DNA of 64,000 bases from Sinohyriopsis cumingii (taxonomy: Eukaryota > Mollusca > Bivalvia > Unionida > Unionidae). The notes under the pieces are model-generated. The model was not told where the DNA came from, searched no databases, and saw only the letters and a program-made list of their open reading frames with translations. The position numbers and the translations under genes are program-made. Of the stretch, positions 55,311 through 63,123 are shown piece by piece. The stretch lies in assembly GCA_028554795.2 (NCBI GenBank), contig CM068839.1:86139540-86203539 (forward strand), in the 5' to 3' direction. The first letter of the stretch is position 1. The number at the start of each line of letters is the position of its first letter.

Positions 55311-56337
55311 ATCTGAGGAGAATGAACTGTAAAAACAAAATGCTCCAGCAGGTAGGTACTCTGCAACTCGGTTTCCGACTCCAGGTTGCTCATCTAGTTA
55401 AAGTTGAAGTCATAAACGAGAAGATAAGCCATCGCTTGTTGATCTGCTGTTATATCTGCTGTTTTTCTTGATGCAAATATTTCTTTCAAATTTTATCTCT
55501 GTGTGCACTTCTATTTCACAATATACGGATTTGTTAAGTCATAGAAATTAACTTCCTCTCAACAATGAGAAAATATACAAAATCTCATCTTCAAGTTGTC
55601 CCACGCCTCAACATGAAAAGAATATAACAGCTGGAAACGTTTTTCTCTAATGTTTACTTAGAATATTTTTTTCTTGGCAAATCAAACAATTAAGTACTTA
55701 TTGCTAAACCATCAAGCTTATGTGTGAGTGGGACTGGTGGAAGCTAATATTTGTTGGACCATAAATTATGTGTTAAGTTCCTATTGCATTTTTTAATAAA
55801 ATATTCCACAAAATAAAAGTTCAGAAACACTATGTAAAATTTGAAATGCACAGATTCGGTAGATATATGGTCTATTTTATTTATAGACACAACTGTATCC
55901 TTTTTTGCGGTTAGTTTTAATACTCTACTTGTATGACCATGTGTTTTTCTTAACGTTTAAGCGGACAAGTAAGATTTGGTTGAACAAGCTATGTCCTACG
56001 GTTGATTTGTCAAAACCAAGTAAAAGTATAAACCAAATTTTAGATACGTTAACAAAACAATATTATCTGAGTAAAAATAGTTGAATGATTTCCAAGAAGT
56101 TAATGAAATATAAGACTCGATGGCGATTCCTCTCAATACTCAACATCATCCATTCAATTTTTCTAGCTTGAATCAACCTTCTAAATAAATTTAACCATAT
56201 CTCTATTTCTGAAATCCTAACGACAAACAATCACAGTGCATAATAGTCTTAAAATTGAGTTTAAGAGTGAACATTGATATAAAACTGTTATCCGTACTCG
56301 AAATTAAAAAATGTTATATTCATTATCTGTTTTCCAG
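55311..56337. other. Intron-like interval, nothing recognised
   Basis: AT-rich. It ends in a good acceptor (TTATCTGTTTTCCAG at 56323-56337). No supported gene inside. Confidence 0.5.
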
Positions 56338-56380
56338 CTCTTTTCCGGCTTTAGATCAGTGTGATGGTTTTGAGCTGTTA
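56338..56380 (+). pseudogene. Exon of the G2E3-like gene, cut by a Gypsy fragment
   Basis: Directly after the acceptor, and in phase with the exon ending at 54640, the frame encodes S-F-P-A-L-D-Q-C-D-G-F-E-L-L-T. This is the second half of the module begun in the previous exon. Homology stops after E-L-L-T, and Gypsy integrase sequence begins within about 10 bases. The host exon has therefore been interrupted or deleted by the retroelement. Confidence 0.45.
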
Positions 56381-57500
56381 ACGCTAAAAGATTATAATAC
56401 CAGATGCTCTTCAGAAAGAAATGCTAAAAGAGTTGCACAAAAGTCATATGGACATTGAGAAAACAAAGCAAAGAGCAAGATACATTATGTATTGGCCTGG
56501 CATGAATACACAAATTGGAGACACAGTATCGAATTGTTCTACTTGCCAGGAATACAGAAAGTCAAATAAAAAAGAACCATTAGTAGTTGTCTACACGATC
56601 TACTGCACCATGGGAAATGGTTGAAACAGATTTATTCATGTGTAATAAATACAAATATGTCTCGATAGTAGACTATTGCTCCAGATATTTTGAAGTTGCC
56701 AAGTTAGGAAATACACGAACAAGCGCAGCAATCACACACACAAAGTCAGTTTTTGCAAGACATGGAATACCACGAGAAGTAAGGAGTGATAATGGACCAC
56801 AGTTCTCCTCAAAAGAATATGGTCAGTTTGCAAAAACCTGGGGATTCAAACACACTACGTCAAGTCCCAAATATCCACAGTCTAATGGTTTAGCAGAAAG
56901 AACTATTCAGACTGTCAACGGAATTCTTATTAAGGCAAAGAGAGATGGAAAAGATTCATATTTATCGATTTTGGAGTATCAAAACACACCAACTGATGAT
57001 ATAGGCTCTCCAGCATAAATACTGATGAGTCGCCGAGTTTCGATCGACTAATCCTAATACCAACATACAGCTACATCCTCAAGTTATAAAAGAAAGAAAC
57101 TTAAAGTGGAAACTGGGTAAAAAGAAAAATAAGCAAAAGAAACAGTATGATAGAACAGATAAAAGCTTCCAAATCTGACTTCTGGAGGCAAAGTAAGAAT
57201 CAGAAGACAAGATCTTTGGGAACTAGCTGTATTCGTCAGAAAAAATAGTGCTCCAAGGTTGTATGATGTGAAAATCCAGGATGGTGTTTTATACAGGAGA
57301 AACCGAAGACATCTGTTACAAACAAAAGAGATATTACAGTGTATCTGATACATACATACGAAGATGCTAACAAGGAGGTCACTGAACTGAATGACAAGAT
57401 GACATTAGTCCTCAATGAACCAAACCAGACAGGAGAGATTCGAACAAGGAGTGGACGTCTAATAAAAAAGCCTCCAAGATACAGAGAGTTTGTTATGTGA
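56381..57500 (+). pseudogene. Gypsy-type integrase fragment, decayed
   Basis: Starts with the H2C2 zinc-binding region (H-K-S-H near 56445, C-S-T-C-Q-E-Y near 56535). A frameshift near 56590 leads to an rve core at 56596-57018, with Asp in V-E-T-D-L-F, Asp in R-S-D-N-G-P-Q-F and Glu in L-A-E-R-T-I-Q. A stop lies at 57016, and then multiple stops and shifts through the C-terminal region (R-I-R-R-Q-D-L-W-E near 57200; an R-S-G-R-type end near 57450). No reverse transcriptase upstream, so the element is 5'-truncated at about 56.38 kb. Different subfamily from the integrase at 1-1791. Confidence 0.8.
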
Positions 57501-57898
57501 ACTCGATAATTTTTCTCAATTTCAAAAATTATGTCTTGTGAATACAAGAAACTGGAATTGCTTAAGGGCTTAATAATACATTGGTTATATTACATCAGTT
57601 TATATGCAGTGATAACAACTGGATTGAAGAACAAAATATTAGGACTATAGACAATGCCAGTATATCACCATGTATTTGTTTTCATGAGTGTAGGAATGAT
57701 TGTGAATGTCATAGGGATAGAACTTAGTTTTAGCTACAATTAGTAGAACTCGTACAACTCACCAGAAACTTTTGAAATATATATTCGTGTGCAAAATAGA
57801 ACCTTGTCAAGTAATATATTTACAAATTTATAAAATAGAAAAGGAGAAATGAATATGTGAATTTAAAAGAAAAGCACAAAACTCATTTTTAGGGGGAG

Positions 57899-59260
57899 TT
57901 GTGGTAATATACGGTATTAATATGAGCCGCCGTAGAGGACAAAAGCGTGTCCAATCAGAACGTTGTCGTTGAAATTTTAATGTCATATGTCCAGAATTCC
58001 AATTTCACGTGTTGTGTAATGCTTGTCCTTAAAGTTCCATTTTCTAAGTCGAGATTTTAGATTGTATCTGTTGTATTAAACAGTAGTGGTTGAAAGTTAT
58101 ATTTTCTATGCAGAGGTTTTAGATTGTGTCGTTTGAATTACACAGCGGTGGTTGAAATTTCAATGTCATACGTCGAGAATTCCTAATTTACGTACTGATT
58201 CAAATAGTTTATGTTGAAAGTTACATTTTATATGCTGAGTATTTAGATTTCATCTTTTGAATTACACAGCGCTGGTTGAAAATTCGATGTCCAGTGTCGA
58301 GTTTTTATATTGTATCTTCTGAATTACACGGCGGTTGTTGAAATTTTAATGTCTCATGTCTCGAGTTTCAATTTAACTTGTTGAATCACATTGATTGTGC
58401 TGAAAGTTCCATTTCGTATCTTGAGTTTTTAGATTGTATCTGTTGAATTTCACAGTGGTGGTTGGACATTTTATTGTGCTTGTCAGAACTTTTATTTTTG
58501 TATGGTGAAATGATGTGTTGGTGTTAAAAGTAATATTACACAATGTCCACTTTAACAATTCAAAATAATATCGAATATTAAGATACACCATTCGTGTATT
58601 CAGTTATGAGGCGCCATTACATTTCATGCATTTACAGATTGAAAGTTACCATTCACAGGTCGAGAATTACTATGAATTTATTCGCTAGACGTCGCTCTCG
58701 CGTTATTTGTAAACAAGGAGACTGCTTCTCGTTGCTCTGAAATTCAGTAGATGAAAAATAAGTACTCGCCATATGAAATGGAACTTTCATCGCAAACAGT
58801 TACATGCAGCGTGTGAATTAGGGATTCTCGACATATGATATTGAAATTTCAACCACCGCTGTCTAATCCAAAATATACACTAAAACGTCGACATATGAAA
58901 TAGAACTTTAAACCACCACTGTATAATTCAACGTATACAATCTAAAATATCGATCTAGAAAATGGAATTTGATGGACATGCAATTTGATTCAACACGTGA
59001 TATTGGATTTCTCGACATACGACATCGAAATTTCAACTGCAACTTTCTCATTGGACCAGCTTTTGTCCGCTATGGCGTCTCATAGTATTAACATTATGTT
59101 GCTACAAATAGTCTGACAGTTACAGGTCACCTAAGGTCAGCTCCAGGCTCTCACTCAGTTGTAGCCCTATATGCGTTACGATAACATTAGCGTGAGAAAC
59201 TAGTGCGTGTTTTCTGCTTTGAGTCAGTTGAACCAAGCCATTAAAGTAGTTAGATCAAAC
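57899..59260 (+). mobile_element. Probable Gypsy 3' LTR, split by a foldback element
   Basis: A purine-rich TTTTTAGGGGGAGT (57885-57898) resembles a polypurine tract. The next bases, TGTGGTAATATACGG, look like an LTR start. The sequence is interrupted at TTAA (57917) by a foldback element and resumes at 59088 (TTAACATTATGTTGC). The 3' end is uncertain. No second LTR was found for comparison. Confidence 0.4.
57917..59091. mobile_element. TTAA-flanked foldback element (about 1.2 kb) with internal repeats
   Basis: TTAA occurs at both edges. The left end reads TATGAGCCGCCGTAGAGGAC. The right end, reverse complemented, reads TATGAGACGCCATAGCGGAC, and similarity continues inward through ACAAAAGC and GTCCAAT. 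The inside is built of repeated ~60-bp units (GAATTACACAGCGGTGGTTG, GTCGAGAATTCC, TTTAGATTGTATCTGTTG) in direct orientation on the left and inverted on the right. No ORF of note. TTAA suits piggyBac-type mobilisation, which is inference. Confidence 0.65.
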
Positions 59261-60540
59261 CATGTTTTGTGTTATTTAGCAAAACATACAGTAACCAGAA
59301 GAGAGGGGAAGGGGGAGAGGGGAAAAGGAGGAAAGTTTTTTTTTAAGTTGTTTTTCTTTCTTCTTTTTTCTACTCCCCTCTCTTCCTACCCCTACCGAAC
59401 TTACAAAACAACAATAAACCTACTTACACATTCAACTCTGGGGGCAGGGTCCAGTTTTTATGTACAAATTTAATGCCGCAATCAGTGACCTAGTATAAAA
59501 AATCATAAAAAATCAAATACACAAGTGAGGTCAAAAAGGTCCATATTTTTAGATACCTATATTAAAACAGAGCATAAGAATAGTATTCACTTGACCAGAG
59601 AAGTCAATGGCAGTTCATAGCAGAAGAGGTTTATGCACCCCAACCCCTATTTTATACCTGCATTTTTCACATCCAAATGCCATTTTTGACAGCATGTAGT
59701 ACTCACAGTGCAAACGCAAGCCCTTTCCCTGGATGAAACTTTTGAAAAACATTGTCTACTAAATAGTTTGATGCAATTCAGAATAGTTGTCATCCAAGCC
59801 GTTTTTGAGATACTCGGCTTGCCTTGAACCCACGTGTCTACTGCTATGGGAAGCTAGCTCTTCTTCCTAGCCAACTATGGGTATTTCACTATCAACATAC
59901 TGCAGAGCAACTATGGAAGGTGTACATGACTGACATCAATTTCAAGAACAACACAAGCCCAAAACACCTAGTTCACAAATATATCCATATCTATAAATAG
60001 TAAACAATAATAGCTGAAAAAGTCACACCATAGCCTTAAGTTAAGAAATTTGCCAGGGGCCAAATTACGAAACTGGACCCTGCCACCTCTCTAACTGTAG
60101 TTCAGATACTTTCCCAAGAACATCCAAATACCACAGACACGCGCGCACCGCACACAAAAACAAAAACCAATTAAAAATATAACCTTAAACTCCAATACCA
60201 CGTGGGCAGCACTAAAATGACAAACTAAATAACCAAACTATCCATAAAAATATCATTTTTAACTAACAATGCCCGAAAATCCTATAACTCTAGGTGACAG
60301 TGATTAATTGCGTCCAAAGACCGAAAAGCCACTACCACCAACATCCAATTACAGGCATTTCATAAACCGCAAGATGATGACAGTACCACTCCCCAGGGAG
60401 TAATTAACAGCACTCTACCAGCCATCAAAAACCACCTAGCTATCACTCGGAAAGGAACTATCAAAATTGCCCTTACACTCTCAATTTGACCAGCAGCAGG
60501 GAAGGCGAACCCACCTTTTTGTAGGAGCGTCCAAATGTCG
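59261..60540. other. Spacer with an inverted-repeat pair, no gene
   Basis: Contains a purine-rich GGGGAAGGGGGAG stretch near 59310. Inverted copies of GGCAGGGTCCAGTTT lie at about 59443-59457 and 60070-60084 and may bound a ~640-bp non-autonomous element with CAGGG-type ends. Target duplications are not clear. No coding sequence. Confidence 0.45.
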
Positions 60541-60647
60541 AAAATAAGCCTTCCTACAAATGATCGAAAAAAAGAAAAGCGTCGACAGATTTTTAAAAAA
60601 GCGTCGACACTTTACTGAGAGAGTCTCTGTGGAATTTGTAATTAATA

Positions 60648-61030
60648 TTACTCCTGATTACTTTCGGAATCTGTACGTATCGCTGAGTAACATATATCAC
60701 ATCAGTGTTTTTATGTCTTCCTCGATAAAATATTCTAGCTGGATTTGATTGTTTGTCTAGCATCACATCATCGTATACAACTAAATTATTAATAAATCCA
60801 TCTAGATCATCAGCAGATGGTGCTTCAACAATATCGGTTATAAATTTAATGACGTCGTCATCCAGTAATCGCGCGTTTTCATCAAAATCTTTAAGTACAT
60901 CGTAGCATCGTTGATCATCAACTGATGGTGCTACTAAATACAACTTATCCCATTTCAACCATCTCATTATAAGATTAAGTAACAATTGTGTCTTACCCGA
61001 TCCAGATGCCCCTATTATTATCATCCTCAT
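60648..61030 (-). pseudogene. A32-type packaging ATPase, truncated copy (element 2)
   Basis: Very similar to the gene at 44458-45126. It has Walker A G-A-S-G-S-G-K-T, the A-P-S-V-D-D-Q-R-C-Y segment, Walker B L-V-V-Y-D-D-V-M-L-D, and V-I-Y-V-T-Q-R-Y-V-Q-I-P. The N-terminal 30 or so residues are replaced. Homology starts at the M-R-M-I-I-I-G strand (ATG at 61030), just 13 bases from the end of a cysteine-rich gene. The C-terminal third is missing: similarity ends near 60648, and unrelated codons run to a stop at 60593. The retained part has no stops, so the truncation looks recent. Confidence 0.82.
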
Positions 61031-61042
61031 CGAGAAAATATT

Positions 61043-61363
61043 CTAGCTGGATTTGATTGATTTGTCAATCGAATCATCTTTAAATCTCAAATAGTATTCT
61101 ATTTCTGATGGTGGTTTTTCCATTATAGGATCATTGGTCTTTCTTTTTCTGTAATACGTCATCAGACTTCTGTATCGATCTCCGTGATAATTTTTACAAA
61201 TCTGATATAATCCTCTAACGCCGTTGTTGCATCCAACACAATGTCGTGATCCAGCATGAGGATTTTTTGATAAAATATAGTTGTGTTACTTGCAATATCT
61301 TCCGTGGCATCTTTTGTTACACTGATCAGTTGTTCCTTGAATCAACCACGTGCAATTGTGCAT
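61043..61363 (-). pseudogene. Cysteine-rich family member A
   Basis: Starts M-H-N-C-T-W-L-I-Q-G-T-T, then C-N-K-R-C-H-G-R-Y-C-K with an in-frame TAA after it, H-C-V-G-C-N-N-G-V-R-G, I-C-K-N-Y-H-G where relatives have C-x-x-C-G-G, and the hallmark Y-R-S-L-M-T-Y-Y-R-K-R-K. Same order as members B-D, so it is an older diverged copy. Its last codons (61043-61066) are a duplicate of an internal piece of the ATPase gene (see findings). The fold would be zinc-stabilised. Function unknown. Confidence 0.62.
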
Positions 61364-61402
61364 ATATCAAATGATATCTATTAAATTAAGTTTATATAAT
61401 AA

Positions 61403-61711
61403 ATGAGCTCACCTGCATGGGATGAATCTGAATTTTGGGAATCTGAGTTCTAGGATGAATCTGAATTTTGGGATGTGTGAGTTAACAGAAAAATTTGAAC
61501 GGTATTTACCACAACAACATGATTGTGTGCAGAAAAAACAAAAACAATGACCTTTAGATGTTATTTTGACATGATGATGAAGCTTGATTTATCAATCGAA
61601 AAAATCTTTGAGAGGTATTTTGATGATTGGAAGATCATTGAAATACCCGATAATTTGTCAATGCGACATTTCGATGTGTACGACGACGAGTGGGGAAAGT
61701 CCCATAAATAA
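61403..61711 (+). pseudogene. Small acidic W/F-rich ORF, decayed
   Basis: An AT-rich TTTATATAATAA precedes ATG 61403. The start encodes a repeated D-E-S-E-F-W motif (two full copies, with a TAG between and a TGA after). Later frames give E-K-F-E-R-Y-L-P-Q-Q and, at 61584-61711, L-D-L-S-I-E-K-I-F-E-R-Y-F-D-D-W, then R-H-F-D-V-Y-D-D-E-W-G-K-S-H-K and TAA. At least two frame changes. The last H-F-D-V-Y-D-D part is duplicated at 62595-62637. Not recognised. Possibly a small element protein. Confidence 0.35.
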
Positions 61712-61742
61712 TATATTATATAGCATTACGGGAGTTTCCCCA
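61692..61742. terminator. Hairpin between convergent gene ends, copy 1
   Basis: Arms GTGGGGAAAGTCCC and GGGAGTTTCCCCAC pair apart from one internal G-G position, around an AT-rich loop that is itself nearly palindromic (TAATATATTA). It covers the 3' end of the + strand ORF (stop 61709-61711) and lies 35 bases beyond the stop of the - strand gene at 61777. A bidirectional 3'-end or polyadenylation hairpin, as in some large DNA viruses, is inferred. Confidence 0.5.
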
Positions 61743-61776
61743 CCAACAAAAAACGTCCAGTATAACAGTTATTTTG

Positions 61777-62106
61777 TTAATCTGACATTTCGATGAATCT
61801 GTTTTTGTGCATTTCAAGAAATTCTTTCGCGGTTGATGGTTTTTCTTTCAATGTAAAATGTTTCGGTTTTCTTTTTCTGTAATATGCTAGCAGTGATCGG
61901 TATAAATTCCCACCGCAGTTGTTACATATCTCTGAATTGCCTCGTAAACCCCTCTTGCAACTCAAGCACGGTCTAGGACTAGTAGATCCTCGTTTGACGT
62001 TCTGATCGTGATATCCGCAGTATTCACCGCGACATGTTTTACTGCATCTCTCAGATGATCCTTCGGGAAGCCATTTACAATTGTTTTGACCAATTTGGAA
62101 TGGCAT
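61777..62106 (-). CDS. Cysteine-rich family member B (intact)
   Basis: 109 residues, ATG at 62106, no internal stop: the reference member of the family. Order: M-P-F-Q-I-G-Q-N-N-C-K-W-L-P-E-G-S-S, C-S-K-T-C-R-G-E-Y-C-G-Y-H, a K-R-G-S-T-S-P-R-P-C-L-S-C-K-R-G-L-R-G segment, I-C-N-N-C-G-G, L-Y-R-S-L-L-A-Y-Y-R-K-R-K, then a charged helix (T-A-K-E-F-L-E-M-H-K). Two CxxC pairs and a C-x3-C...C-x2-H cluster suggest two zinc sites. No signal peptide or membrane segment. I do not recognise the family. A role in element expression, nucleic-acid binding or host interaction would be a guess. Confidence 0.72.
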   Translation of the reverse strand: MPFQIGQNNCKWLPEGSSERCSKTCRGEYCGYHDQNVKRGSTSPRPCLSCKRGLRGNSEICNNCGGNLYRSLLAYYRKRKPKHFTLKEKPSTAKEFLEMHKNRFIEMSD

Positions 62107-62203
62107 ATATTATAATTCAATTTTTTAATCAAATAATGATATATAAAATCAACCCACCGTTTGTTGAATCTTACAAAAACATAGAAATATGATAGATTCA
62201 ACA

Positions 62204-62506
62204 TCATTCAGACAATTTTTTTTTCTGTATTAAAAACTCCTCAATGGAGGGGAATGGTTTATTCTTTCTAATGCAGTATTCGACGATACATCGATATCTT
62301 GATCCACCACAATCCACGCAGAGTGGATATTTTCCTCGAACTCCTCGCTCACATACAACACATGGTTGCGGTCCGCTTGAATTTGATTTCCTCGCTAGTA
62401 CCATATGAGGTCCACAAAATTCACCACAACTTCGCTTTCCACACTCCACAGATGATCCCTGCGGAAGTCATCTGCAGATATTTGTAGCTGATTTTGGACT
62501 TGGCAT
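62204..62506 (-). pseudogene. Cysteine-rich family member C
   Basis: Starts M-P-S-P-K-S-A-T-N-I-C-R, then TGA in the place of the conserved Trp (TGG in relatives), then L-P-Q-G-S-S, C-G-K-R-S-C-G-E-F-C-G-P-H, G-P-Q-P-C-V-V-C-E-R-G-V-R-G, L-C-V-D-C-G-G-S-R-Y-R, and a charged tail (S-I-E-E-F-L-I-Q-K-K-K). All presumed zinc ligands are kept, so one substitution is the only damage. An ATG after the stop (62449) leaves an 81-codon ORF that lacks the first segment. Confidence 0.65.
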
Positions 62507-62539
62507 TATATTTATTCATTTATTTTTAAATATAAAATA

Positions 62540-62694
62540 TATGATAGTTTCCACACCAACGATAGAACAGTTATTTTGTTAATCTGACATTTTGATGTGT
62601 ACGACGACAACTGAGGAAAGTCCCATAAATATTATATTATATAGTATTACGGGAGTTTCCTTACCAACGATAGAACATTTATTTCGTCAATCTG
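62540..62694. repeat. Duplicate of the 3'-end/hairpin unit (second and partial third copy)
   Basis: 62609-62663 repeats the hairpin of 61692-61742, with arms TGAGGAAAGTCCC and GGGAGTTTCCTTA. One G-C pair became A-T by changes on both arms, which keeps pairing. It is followed, as in copy 1, by ACCAACGATAGAAC and TTTCGTCAATCTGAC. A third partial unit (AGTTTCCACACCAACGATAG) begins at about 62550 without its left arm. + strand remnants of H-F-D-V-Y-D-D precede the hairpin. Confidence 0.7.
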
Positions 62695-63013
62695 ACGCTA
62701 TTATTTTTTTCTTCTGTTTTTCGATAAACTCCTGCGCGGTCGGAGGGTTTTCCTTTTTCACATAATACCGTGGTGCTCTATTTTTATAATAAAAAATAGC
62801 TGTTCTGAGCTTACCTGCTCCACAATCAGCACATATCTCTATGTTGCCACATATTCCTTTGTTGCAACTCAAGCACGGTTTAGGACCGGTTGATCCTCGT
62901 TTAACACTCTGGTTGTGATATCCGCAATATTCGCCGCGGCATGTCTTATTGCATCTTTCAGATGATCCCTAGGGAAGCCATTTACAATTGTTTTGACCAA
63001 TTTGGAATGGCAT
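62687..63013 (-). pseudogene. Cysteine-rich family member D
   Basis: Closest to member B: identical M-P-F-Q-I-G-Q-N-N-C-K-W-L-P start, then TAG where B has GAA (Glu). It then reads G-S-S-E-R-C-N-K-T-C-R-G-E-Y-C-G-Y-H-N, G-P-K-P-C-L-S-C-N-K-G, I-C-A-D-C-G-A, R-T-A-I-F-Y-Y-K-N-R-A and a charged tail ending K-I-I-A-S-D. It was copied together with the flanking hairpin and the upstream AAAATCAACCCACC element. A single stop is the only visible break. Confidence 0.68.
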
Positions 63014-63123
63014 ATCTTGTATATAAAATATTATTTAATTTTTTTAATTAGAAATATAATTATCATCAATATTATATAATACTGTTATACAAAATCAACC
63101 CACCATCGCATATTTGTGATGTT
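63014..63123. promoter_or_regulatory. Divergent AT-rich intergenic region with AAAATCAACCCACC element
   Basis: 110 bases separate member D (-) from the + gene at 63124. ACAAAATCAACCCACC lies at about 63090, and TAAAATCAACCCACC at about 62145 in the same position upstream of member B. It is thus part of the duplicated unit and may be a promoter element. Function inferred from position. Confidence 0.4.
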
